Positions 21,041 to 31,612 of a DNA stretch of 64,000 bases are shown here, one piece after another. A program made the position numbers and the translations under genes. The notes beneath the pieces are model-generated. The model made no database searches. It worked only from the letters and a program-made list of their open reading frames with translations, and was not told the DNA's origin. Within the stretch, counting starts at the first letter, position 1. Each line of letters starts with the position of its first letter. This stretch comes from Ixodes scapularis (taxonomy: Eukaryota > Arthropoda > Arachnida > Ixodida > Ixodidae). The stretch is taken from contig NW_024609857.1 in NCBI RefSeq assembly GCF_016920785.2, positions 74,336,252 to 74,400,251 on the forward strand, read 5' to 3'.

Positions 21041-21965
21041 TGGCTGTTTAAACCAGTCTCTAGTGACGTGCGCGACAAAAAGCGACGCTGTCGTCGGTTT
21101 TCCACGATTCGGCCAACCACGGACGTAAGAGCGTTCTCGGACTGAGCTTGCTTTCACTGTGTTTTTTAAACACATCATCCAACGTGTCGTCGCAAGTGAT
21201 GATAAGTCAGGGCGGTCACAACTCGTGACGTCACGGTGAAGCAAATCACGGTCGTGAAGTTACGGATAGAAACCATAGGAGAGCGCCACCGAAACATCTC
21301 GGCGCATATTACATGGCTTGCCCCGACGTCACATGAACAAGCTGAGCGCATGCCTTCTGCAGCGCACATTTCGCACCTAGAGTGTATTTTACTCGGTAAG
21401 GGCAAGTAGAAATGGCCTCTAGCATGGTGGAACGACGTCACGTCCGAGCCATATATAGGGAGGACACCATTACAATAGGACAGAGCAGTGGATAGGAGGA
21501 AAAAGGGGGGCCTTGTTGTCATTGACTTCAAGCGTGCAGAAAACAGAACGAAGGAAAGTGTCTGCGAGTGTTCACAGCTTGCAAGTTAAACGTCAGAAGT
21601 AAAAAAAAAAAAAATATATATCGCCTTGACGCAACGACGTCGAAGGAGTTAGTTCGTGTAGATGAACGCATCTAATAAAATTCCGCGTCTGTCCCTGACC
21701 GTACAAAGAAACTAGGATCGAAAATACGCCGTCGTCTTCCTCGTCGTAAGCACGGTGCACTGTAGTAATCACCACCCTGAGACAAAAAGTACTACAGTGA
21801 AGTAAACCTGCGTGCACGGAACCCGAACCCCATAATTGGGAAAACAATTCCCCATAGTTGTGGGGCGTAGTACAAGCTAGACGGTGGGTCACATCTACGC
21901 TCGGATTGAAATACTATAGACTATAGAGACACTAAATGAGCTACGCTTCGGAGTAAAGACATTTC
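21041..21965. other. Non-coding stretch with a TATA-like site
   Basis: CCATATATAGGG at about 21450 is preceded by GACGTCACGT, which looks promoter-like, but no coding exon follows on either strand before the SINE. I would not call a promoter from this alone. Confidence 0.3.
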
Positions 21966-22260
21966 AGACGTAATTATTGCGAAGGTGCAAGTGAGTTGTA
22001 CAAGTATGACTATAGTAATCCCTGGAAAAGGAGAACAAGGGGCACAAAGGGGAAACACAAATCTCCAAACACAGCTAGGTGACTGGTGAGCGACAGAAAA
22101 AGACTGCCTGGTCCTGGTGTCGAACCAGGGACCTCTCCCTTTCCAGTGGAGCGCTCTATACCAACTGAGCTAACCAGGAGCTAGACGTCAACGGAGCAAA
22201 CGTGTTTTATCATCTGCCACCAGTCTAAACACCAACAAGGGTGAAAGGCCCGCATTTTAA
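21966..22260 (-). mobile_element. tRNA-derived SINE, complete with head and tail
   Basis: Minus-strand SINE: tRNA-like head (22106-22179), body with CTTTTTCTGTCGCTCACCAG, and tail TCCAGGGATTACTATAGTCA / CACTTGCACCTTCGCAATAA. The tail is shared with 4494-4579 and 22262-22372. It resembles the Ruka-type SINEs described from ixodid ticks, but the family name is from memory and unverified. Such elements are transcribed by RNA polymerase III from boxes A and B and moved by LINE machinery. Confidence 0.8.
22106..22179 (-). tRNA. tRNA-like SINE head, Ser(GGA)-like anticodon
   Basis: 74-nt cloverleaf-like sequence on the minus strand. Box A TAGCTCAGTTGG is perfect; box B GGTTCGACACC has one deviation (ANTCC). 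The acceptor stem pairs at six of seven positions, the D stem is GCTC/GAGC, the T stem CCTGG/CCAGG. The anticodon loop CTGGAAA gives GGA (serine), but the variable region has only 5 nt instead of the long arm of true tRNA-Ser. With SINE body attached downstream, this is a tRNA-derived repeat head rather than a functional tRNA gene. Confidence 0.6.
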
Positions 22261-22261
22261 G

Positions 22262-22372
22262 GTTATAATTATAATGCAATTATTGCGAAGGTGAAAGCGA
22301 GCTGGATAAGAATGACGATAATAATCCCTGGAGAAGGACCAGGCGGTTTTTTCTGTCGCATCACGCATAAGG
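22262..22372 (-). mobile_element. Internally deleted SINE fragment adjoining the complete copy
   Basis: Carries GCAATTATTGCGAAGGTGAA, AGCTGGATAAGAATGACGAT and AATAATCCCTGGAGAAGG as in the complete copy, then jumps to ACCAGGCGG and TTTTTTCTGTCGC, the head-body junction. The central part is deleted. Same orientation as the neighbouring copy. Confidence 0.75.
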
Positions 22373-23560
22373 CGCATTTGGGTCCGTCAGATTTAACATA
22401 CAAGCGGTAGGAATTCATAACAGGTGTATTGCTTATTTTTTCAGACGCTGAAGTGTCACCAACTTACTAGATTTAAGACTTCGATCGCGATGGGGTCTGA
22501 CACGTTTCGCGTCGACCAGATGAATAAGCGGGGATTTATTTGAAACGACTCCTGAAGCCAGCCACCACTTTTTCCTGTCAGTTATTTTGAGGAAATGGTT
22601 GTTTAGTGGTTACTAAATTTAAAAAAAAATGATCATCTTCGAACTAATATTAGACGAGCACTCACAGAAGACATTAGAACCAACAGGATGCACGAAGTTG
22701 CTTTCACTGAAGTGTTTACTACACACGCGAAAGGTTCGCGATTTTCGCTTTTCTATTCTCAATTCGATTAGGCACCAGTTTATTTTGTCGGAATCACAAT
22801 AAAAGATACATCCTATTCGCCGTGGTTGATGTAGTGGGGTAAAGCGCTAGATATTCTATTTTCATCATCCAGCTTTTTGTATTAGGGTAGAGAACAGCAC
22901 ACTACCATCCGAGCTCTTCAACACCTCAGCGCCAAAAGTGCCTGTTAGCGCAACTACGTGTGCCCCGGTTTCAAGCTTTGTTAAAGTGTTCTGCACAAAT
23001 ATCACTTCACCAAATAAACACGACACGTGAAGCAGACTTTGCCGCATGTTACCCAAACAGCGCATGAAGCGAGTTGACGAGCCGAGAGATCCAAGAGCTG
23101 CGCGGAGTGTCCCAGTCTGTCCTACCCGTGACGTCACAAACGATGATGATGTTAGCTAGAGAAGCGCCCCCTGCAGTTCGCGCACGCCGCCAGTATAAGC
23201 TTCGCTATGCCTGTCAATAGGGAGCACGCGCCATAGGAAGGGGACGGGTAAATAGGGCTTGAGGTTTTCGTGCGGTGGCGCTCGTGAAGCGGCTATGCGG
23301 TGAAAACCACGCTCCACTTCGGAGGAAGCAGAGTCAAGTCATTCAGAGCATTATAGAGATTGAGGCACCAGCAAAAAAAATGTAAATTTGGCCTCTCCGG
23401 TGGATGCTCAAATGCCACTTGGTATCTGCATTTGCAGTAATAAGACCTGGAACCGAGAAGGTAATACCCGGGATAATACTAAAATCCACAGACTTCGTTT
23501 ATTACGTCTATCGAAAAATGGTTGCACCAGCCGAAATTTTTTGTGAATAGTTCTTTGTGC
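22373..23560. other. Non-coding stretch
   Basis: No recognised feature. A 90-residue minus frame (22865-23137) is open but without a nameable domain; kept as unassigned. Confidence 0.4.
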
Positions 23561-24045
23561 ACTATAGTCGGTTACAGGTTAAGAAGGTAGCGGCAAATGC
23601 CCCTCAAAGGGAATCATATATCCCTCCGCCACCTCCGCATCCAACAGCGTCCCATCGTTTCCTTGACGTCTCGGCCAACGCGCGAGGAGAATCTTGCCTT
23701 TCTATACATATTTGCTTTATCTTTCGACTTTGACTTAGCATTGTGGAAGCCACGAGAGGGAGATTAGAGTTTTCCCCCTCCCTATGGAAACAAATACGAC
23801 TTTCGGGGATTAGCTTCCCCCTCCGATGGATACAAGGGCTGCTTTCAGGGGCTCGGTTCCCCCTCCAATGAGTACAAAGGTCGCTTTCTTAAAAAGTGGG
23901 ATCGGAGAGAAGTGGGAATCCATTGAAGCGGAACAAGGAGCGTTTCCAGTGAACTCTTCTTTCGACTGCAGAGAGATCTGAAACGGGCGCATCACGCTTG
24001 TGGGAGGAGCTTCTCCTACCTTCTTGACTTGTAACCGACTATAGT
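23561..24045. mobile_element. TIR element with ACTATAGTCGGTTACA ends
   Basis: Left ACTATAGTCGGTTACAGG with TTAAGAAGGTAG; right, reversed, ACTATAGTCGGTTACAAG with TCAAGAAGGTAG. 485 bp, non-coding, containing a minisatellite. No clear target duplication could be fixed. Confidence 0.8.
23773..23890. repeat. Three-unit degenerate minisatellite (about 45-bp unit)
   Basis: Three successive units share CCCCCTCC-ATG-ACAA-CTTTC followed by GGGG (units near 23775, 23817 and 23859). It lies inside the 23561-24045 TIR element. Confidence 0.6.
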
Positions 24046-25499
24046 TGTATTTTTTTATTAAATAATAGTTCTGTTTTGATCAGTGTCGAACCGGAACCGA
24101 ACCTAACCGAAAACCGGAACCGAATCGTTATTTTTAGAGGCAACGGAACTGAACCGAATTACAATTTTCGCCGCCATCTTGGAACTGAACCGGAAAAGGA
24201 TTGAACAGTACCCGGTCCGAAACGGTCCACGGTATCTTTTTTTTCTTTTAGATATCACAATATGAATGTTTGAAAACGAAAAATGGCAGCTGTATATGTA
24301 TGTATTGATCAAATGGTCATTACAGAATTGCAATGCATAAGACATTGTGGGTTTTTATGACGCTTTTGGGTTGGCACTATAATTAATCATGGACCATCAC
24401 GTGTCACGTGGTCACGTGACATCATGGTGTCAAGGTATGCTGTCAAGCAATCTCAGGTAACGTGACCCCGTGACGTCACATCACCATTATTTTTTTTATT
24501 ATTTACAGATATTGCAGACCTATATTTCGGCCCAGGCGGGATGGGATGTTAAGTTTATAGACCGTTTTATCGTGGGTAGCGCCATTTTAAATACTGTAAC
24601 GCCATCTAGCGAGCGTCAGGTCCAGCGGCTATGCTGAGTGGTTAGAAAAGTTGGCGAAAGTGCCCTTCGGGGCGCCCCCGGCGCCGCTGCTGCCCGGCCG
24701 CTCCCGTGTTGAGTGTGCTGGGTATCCGACTTAGGACGTGTCTTGTGTTCTTACGTGCCGCGAATGGCGTTTCTTGCCCCGCATGATGGCATCCGCCAGT
24801 GCGGCGATGCCGAGAAGAGCGTCATTGCGCGCGCCCGATAGAAATTGGATGCGAGCTTCATCCGGCTTGCAAATCTGTATAAAAATTTTAATTGAAGACC
24901 CCGTTTTGACGAGTGTGTATGTTGCCTAAAACTGAAAACATCGAAGTAGAAATGGGCCCATTGTCGGAGCATGTCGATCAATAATTCAGCGATTCGAAAT
25001 CGATGCTTGAGCATGTTTCAGCAATAGTAATTGAAGTTTTCTTTCCAGCTACGTTATGTACTAATTTCGGAAATAAGAAAAATCCAGTCGCATTGTGACG
25101 ATCAACGTAATATCATGGCTATGCTATTGCGCAGGAGATTGCGATTAAGGAAAACCGGTAGAACTAACTTTACGACAATTTCCAGCTACACCCGGTGGCG
25201 GTAATGACCCTTCAACTAAGCATTATTGATAATAAAATCGAGTCAATGTCACCACGGCAAGATATCAACATTGAGATCCATTAAGTTACAAAAAGTTACA
25301 AGCTGAAACAGCGATTCTCACGATAAACCTTGCGCCCATCTTGCGAGCGTAGCCCGCGTTCATGAACTAAGTCCGGTGCGCGCTCTATGAAGAAATGTTC
25401 CGAGCACAATCGAGAGGATGGCATGGGGAAAAATTATTTTCTGTTCGCAGACCAACCGCAGGGGCGGAACTTATGAAATGTACTCGGGAGCAGCCACAG
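24046..25499. other. Non-coding stretch with CACGTGAC-rich patch and a GC-rich island
   Basis: 24078-24235 is a purine-rich patch repeating GAACCGGAACCGAA, of the kind found in some hAT ends, not resolved further. 24395-24480 is dense in CACGTGAC/TGACGTCA. 24650-24860 is a GC-rich island with a short frame after ATG codons (24784 onward); it could be a first exon but no splice donor or family match is convincing. Confidence 0.4.
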
Positions 25500-25613
25500 G
25501 AGCAGCTCAAACAGCTGTTTTGGAGCAGGTTGGGGGCAGCTAAAACAGCTGTTTTGGAGCAGGTTGAAGCAGCTAAAACTACATTTTGGAGCAGGTTAGG
25601 ACCAGCTCAGATT
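25500..25613. repeat. Tandem repeat, about 34-bp unit, three and a half copies
   Basis: Units of the form CAGCTAAAACAGCTGTTTTG + GAGCAGGTTG recur at about 25503, 25537 and 25570, the last two degenerate. The palindrome AACAGCTGTT is inside each full unit. Confidence 0.8.
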
Positions 25614-28600
25614 AGTTTTCATTGCATTTCAGCTTGTGTTTTAGACAAGCACGGAAGCAAATTCAATTGTGCTTAGCAGCACATATGAACACGAGTGGTT
25701 AGGGACCTCGTTAGATGGAATAACATTGTAACGGATGCGAAAACTTGAAACTTTATGAGCCTTAATGAGAACCAAAGGCAATAACCACATGTTTCTGGAG
25801 ATAGCGTCCTTGATATTTTCTGAGTGGCTTTCAGCAGCTCGAAATGCAAAGCAGCCCGGCTTATCGCAAGACCCATACGTGCTCGACATAGTAATTATAC
25901 GTGCGAACCACGTGACGTGCTTAAGCAACGGACGAGCAGTTGCGCGAAGGAACAGGGAAACAAATTTTTAGTTTATCCTATTGTGCAGCTCAATATCGAA
26001 GCAGCGGACTACGATTAACGGAGTTATCGTATCCGATGCAATAAGGAACAAGGCTTAAGTACGCCGAGCAGATCTACCGCTCGCGTGAGAGCTGCTGGCC
26101 GGCAAGGTTTCGGATCGGGCCGCATTTCATAAGTTATCAAATCACAATTTTTCTTGCGGGAATGCGGTTCCAACTTCTAACAATGAAGCACTAAAAGGAA
26201 TCTTGTGCTCATTTGTTTTTAACTGGCTGACGTCTGGATCCCGGTCCGCAGAGCCCAAGGCAATCTGACGCTTAACGGGTCGACCTCACATCGGCCAACT
26301 TGCTTAACCGCTTATGGTTGAAGAATAGCAATCTAGGAGCAGGTGGTATAGTGCTTGAAATCAGACCTCCAATTTCTTTCGCGCGCTTCAAGACTCGGAA
26401 CACACCGGGAGAATAAAAAGAGCAAATTATTGCAAGGCCGACCCAGCTAAAGCGCTCATTGTTGCCAATCGAGTCGATAGAGACCGAAACCAAGACAAAA
26501 TAAAATTTTCTTGGCGCACGTTTTGGGATTTGGTGCAGAATGGCGCCAGGTATTGGCTGTGGCGCAGCTTCCGCAACATGGCGCAGGGTGGCGCAGTCGT
26601 TCAACCCCTGCAACCCACTGCCGCCGGACGTTTTGGTCTTTGGAAAGCGATGGAGTTTGATTGCAACCGCAGTTGCCTGTTTGGTCCCGTGCGCGATGCA
26701 GATGCCCTTCGATATTATTCTGCGTTTTTAGTTGTTATTAGCACGACGTGACACCGCGTTGGTCAGATGACCTGGTGGGGCATGACAATCGTTCATGACA
26801 ATCAGCCTCGGCGAGCATTCGGGTAATGGCTCGCATTCAGTTAGAGATTAGGATGGCCCAACTCTAACAATGTCTGCAGCTTAAACCATGCTTTATGCTT
26901 TGCCATCCCCACCTAATGAATATGATAAACACAAACAGTATACAGGGTGTTTTTTTTTCTTTATTCTCACAGATTTGTTTAAAAAAAGCATGAAAGTTAG
27001 ACTTATGCTGCTTGTGCAGGTGAGTTAATACGGCCAGGGGGACATTATGTGGGTGGCTAATCTTTGCGAAAAGTCGGCTAATTATATAAAATTCGTTAAT
27101 TAAGTTCTTAATTAATGAACATAGACATTTAGTTCCTATTAGAAACTTATTGAGCGTCAGCGAAGACCACTAAATCAACTCTTTCTAGAACGACTTGAAG
27201 CTCGTTGGAAACTCGGGGGTGCACCAAAGTGACCACTCGTGAAGCAGGCGCAAAGCTAGCAGCGGCGAAACGCGATAATGATCTTATCATTCGCGTTCCG
27301 CCACTGCTAGCTTTACACCTTTCCTGCGTTTATGCCTCGGGAAAGACATGCTACCGGGTTGTGGACGCATGCGGGTGGTTCAGATCAGATGATGCACGCG
27401 TGTCCAGTTTACATATTTGTTTTTCTTCGAATTTTTATACGTTACTCCCCGATGTCTGGAGGGAACGGAATCACAAAAGGTTTGCGAGAAAAATTTTATT
27501 TCTCGAGATAACAAAAAAAGACTACATGAAGACGGCAAACCCGTTTTGGCATTTTGTCATTTCTGCCAAGTTTGACGGCACGTAATAGACAAAAAATATA
27601 TATATATATAAAACTAAAAAGTTTTTCTCGAATAGCAGTTTATAATGGCAATACAGAAAAACAATTTATAAAATTTTGGAAAATATATATCGTGCATAAA
27701 AAACGCACAAACATGGCTACTTTGACGTTTTAACCTTATGTTTGTGATTCGTTATCTCGTAAAGTTTTGAAGATATATTCTTTAAATTTTTTTCACAGGC
27801 TCTTCACATAGGGGTCTGTTGTTTATACATAGTGTGTCTCTCTGACTTACAAAGAAATATATTTACAGTGCTCTAAACATAGCTGAAAACGAGAAGTCCC
27901 GCAACTTCAACGTGCAATTAAAAAAAAAAAATTTCGACTTTTTTATTTTTTGTGAAGCATTCTACACTATATCGCCGTGTGATATGTAAGATGTAACATA
28001 TAACGTTAAGATGTAACGTGTGGTGTCATGTGAAGTCAGAGCGCGCGGCACAGTCTCGTGTGACACTTGACGCCCCGTCACGTTACACCTTGACTTGATG
28101 CATGCTGCTACTAGATCTAATAAGATTGCTGACGTGGTGACGTCGCTCGGCACCACGACGTGACACCGCGTTGTTCAGATGACCTGGCTGGGCTTGGCAC
28201 ACGTCACCCGGCCGCGTGACCCGTTGTGGCAACAACCACGTGACCATGTCACCCATAGCGGCGCCTCGCTACATTTAGCGGGACTTTAGCCCGTTATCTT
28301 TAGCCGAACGTTGGCCCGCTAAAATGATATAGACCTTTGCCTGATAAATTTATTGAAAACATAACCCAATTTATCCAACGTTTTCTTTTTTTTTTTTGAT
28401 AACTTGACTTACCCGGGATTCCCTTCGAAACATCTGGGCTGTCCCGACCTAATGTCGCTCGGCCAACTCGTATTACCAAGGCGTGCACGAAGTTGTTTAG
28501 TGCGTTTAATCTCGACGGATCATCGGCTCTAGTCGTCTTTCATGCTGTTGTATTTTGTTATTGTTTGAAAGTTCTATAGATTTTATAGTCTTAAATTTTA

Positions 28601-28770
28601 TTCCCGCTTATTTTCCCCATCGCTGCCAAAACCATTTTGGGCGAGCGTGAACGAATAAGACAAAAAAAGGAAGCCACGTGTTCGCGCAGTGCTGCCGGGC
28701 TGCAGCAGAAAAACTAGTGTTGTGTGTATGTTAGCGAGAAGTTAGTAAGCCATGAGCGTCTGGTATTGCC
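25614..28770. other. Non-coding repeat-rich stretch
   Basis: 26942 starts TACAGGGTGTTT, a mariner-type terminus at a TA, but no matching right end was found. 26520-26620 is rich in GGCGCA. GACGTGACACCGCGTTG + TCAGATGACCTGG occurs at about 26747 and again at 28156, showing a dispersed repeat. 27590-27960 is AT-rich. 28265-28325 has several TTTAGC/GCTAAA motifs similar to the 35395-35630 array. No gene is recognised. Confidence 0.5.
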
Positions 28771-28995
28771 GCTGTAGATGATAAATTTAGCCAGTGCAGT
28801 ACAACCGCTAGCCTGGGGCCTTCAACGTGCATCACGCAGTAGTGACACACGGACGCATGCACGCCGGTACGATGCTCATCCGGATCAAAACGGGCAGGGG
28901 CGGGAATTGAACCTATCCCGTCTCTGGGTTCTGCTGCACGAGCTTTCGCTCCGCGTGCTTTGAGTTGCGATTCGCTAACACAGTCGGCCACCAAA
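28771..28995 (-). mobile_element. tRNA-derived SINE, second family
   Basis: Minus-strand SINE with an intact box B, GGTTCAATTCC (28903-28913, minus), a GTGGCCGACTGTGTTAGCGA head near 28985, and the tail motif shared with 14403 and 56187 (AGTACAACCG, CAACGTGCATCACGCAGTAG). Likely RNA polymerase III-transcribed origin. Diverged copies suggest old activity. Confidence 0.7.
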
Positions 28996-29773
28996 CCCCC
29001 GCAGCGCTTTAGAAACTAGGCTAGACTTGACGACATAGCAGGAAAAAATTGACGCCGAGTATGCTATCATCTTAGTACGCTAAAATAACTACACCTCCCA
29101 TTGCCATTTATTTCATATCAAAACACAAAATATCTGAAGGTCACTCTCTTTTCCTTAAACGAGATACGCGTATTCACTTGCGCACACATAAAGACACAAG
29201 CACGTAAACTCTCCGCGGGGACGCGCAAGTACGCGTGAACGTACTACAGGCGTGCACGGAGCCACGGACGCCTAAAGGGCGCGCACATATAACACGCGCA
29301 CTTCACTCGCTGACCAGGAAACATTGCTGCTTTCTGGGATTAGTATAACAAGGGACACCTCCTAGCCGTCACTCGTTTCGCAAAATCACCTTGAATGATC
29401 GCTGATCATTTCTCCTCCCTTCTCCGGTGAGTTTACCGCGTCACCGAGAACGTTAGGGTCAAGCATGATACACGACGCGAAGGAATGACGTAAACAGCGG
29501 ATGGAATAATTGGTTCTCAGTTCACGCTCACGCCCAACGCGGTTTTCTCGGGAAGGGCGGTATACTGTTGGCGAGGAAGAAAACAGCTGACGCGATCGAC
29601 TGGAATTACAAAACGCGTTCATTGTTAGAAGGTGCTTTAATTTCTCTTCTTTTTTTTTTTTCCAATTTACCGGCTTCGATTATCCTCGTCGAATCTCAAC
29701 GAGGAGTGCGGTTGTCGAGGAAAATCTGGCTGAAAATGCGGTTATGTGTGTGGGCATCAGGAAGTCGTCGCGC
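28996..29773. other. Non-coding stretch
   Basis: No recognised feature; CACACG/CGCGTA-rich between 29160 and 29310. Confidence 0.4.
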
Positions 29774-29923
29774 AGCATATTGCCACGCGTGTCTCTGAGC
29801 ACACACGCCTGTGGCCGCATGATTATCGTGCTTGACGCAAAGGGGCCCAGGTGCGATGCCATGGCGTCAAGCACGATAACCACTCGGTCGTGCTTGCTCG
29901 GAGACGGGCGTGGCAATATGCCC
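29774..29923. mobile_element. Short foldback element
   Basis: GCATATTGCCACGCGTGTCT and, inside, TTATCGTGCTTGACGC on the left mirror GCGTCAAGCACGATAA and GGGCGTGGCAATATGCC on the right, around a loop AAAGGGGCCCAGGTGCGATG. 150 bp, non-coding. Confidence 0.8.
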
Positions 29924-30631
29924 TCGTGATGCGATGGTGTATGAGGGAACGCGCAAAATGTGCATGTGAAGAAATTAAGTAAGCTGGATCCAAAGCGTGT
30001 CCCAAAAACAAAATGTACAAAATCATCCGTTAATCTTTGACGGACTGCATATTCCTTGATTTTTCAAAGGCATTCGCTAAGGCATCCCAAAAATTGCCTA
30101 TTTTCTACATTAAGGCGGCGGTCATACGGCGGCCATCTTGAACAAGCCATTAGTTCAACCACTTGATGGCGGCACTCATCTGTGTGGCCAGAAAACAGGC
30201 TCGTGATAGTGATGTTCCTCCTCTGCTCTTAATTTCCTCCTTTCTGCCGCTCGCCCGCGTACGTTCAGCGCTCAGCGCGTGCTCCCGCTGACACAAATGC
30301 CAGCAAACGTGCCAGTGGTGCTAGCAGTGCCCAGCTCGCACAGAAGCGGAGCCCAGCTAGCTCATCGACCCGATCGAGAGTGCGTAGCTGGGCACAATTT
30401 GTTCTTTGATACTGGCTTTGTTCCGCGCTGCAGGGTTGGCAAAGCGATTTTGTTAGAGTCTCACAAGCCAGTAGCTATTGCTTTAACTATTCAATAAATA
30501 AAAAAACAGTCAATCAATCAGTGAAGAATGTTATCAATTAATGTTCTTGCATAATAACACTCTTTCCTCAATGACCAATTTCAAATTGTAACAACTAACA
30601 ATACCGATGTTACAGTTAACAATATAATTCT
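29924..30631. other. Non-coding stretch
   Basis: Nothing firmly recognised; a short GC-rich frame (30279-30497) has no family match. Confidence 0.4.
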
Positions 30632-31587
30632 TCACCAGCCCTTACTTTTTCTCATCTACATCAACGACCTGCCAGCTCATCTGTTGGTCTTTTTGCCCAC
30701 GACTGACTAATCTATCGCGAAATTAACAGTGATTATTACATGTCTGTTCTACAGCACGATGTTATCTATGTTTTCGAGTGGTGAAAGTTATGAAACATGA
30801 AACTGATTACCGATAAATTTTCATATATGCCTGTCTCTCGCCTTGACTCTGAGTCCTTGATACCAACTAAACAATATTCCTCTTGAAACTGTTTTATTAT
30901 ATAAGTATTTCGATGCGCACGTGTCGTCTAATGTTTCCTGGAAGCTTCACGTTAATTATCTTCTAAATTACTCTAATCACATGCTTGGCTATCTTCGCAG
31001 TCATTTTTTTTCTTGCTCCCAGCTTATTAAAATTGCATCTTTTAAATCCTAGTAGTTCGTACAAATAGGAGTATGTAGCTCCCGTTTGTGACCCTGGACA
31101 AGAATCACTTGTCTCAGATTTAGAAGCCGTACAAAGCCGCGCATCTCCGTTTCATACTCCTTCTGATTACTACTTCTTTCACAACGTTGAAATATATCTC
31201 GTTCGTGCTCGCTTCATAAGATATATAAAAACAGTTCGATTCTTAATGAACTACTCAGAATACCTTGTTACTTTTCAGCACGCATCGATCAACGACATGA
31301 AGGTTGCATCCCGTCCTGTCGCTTAAATGATTTTCACTAGTTTTTCCTTTCCAGCACTTCAACTATGTGGAATCACCTTCCCCGAGCCATCGCCGAAATT
31401 TACTAATAACAAACATTGTCAAACTACCATTACTACTCTTTCTTTTTTTTGTGTGTGTGTGAAGAGCTTAACAAATGTGCGATTTATTTCATTTTTTTAT
31501 TACGTTTTACTTATTTAATTCACTTCCCTCAGGATTTCTTGTGGCAGCGAGGGTCACAAAATGAACATTATTAAATAAATGTCCAGG
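30632..31587 (+). mobile_element. Strongly decayed LINE 3' part
   Basis: Fragments of a LINE reverse transcriptase C-terminal half in changing frames: LLFLIYINDLP-like start, then SWKLHV, LGYLRS, and TMWNHLPRAI, in the order expected of CR1/Jockey-type LINEs. It ends with AT-rich ATTAAATAAATG. Many stops and indels, so long inactive. It ends close to the poly-T end of the minus-strand LINE at 31613. Confidence 0.7.
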
Positions 31588-31612
31588 CCAAAATTTTCAG
31601 AACTATCCGTTA

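Noticed and set aside
21440..21470. TATA box with upstream CRE-like motif
   Set aside because: No exon follows on either strand, so a promoter call would rest on short motifs only.
22106..22179. Functional tRNA-Ser gene
   Set aside because: No long variable arm, imperfect box B, and SINE body attached; treated as a SINE head.
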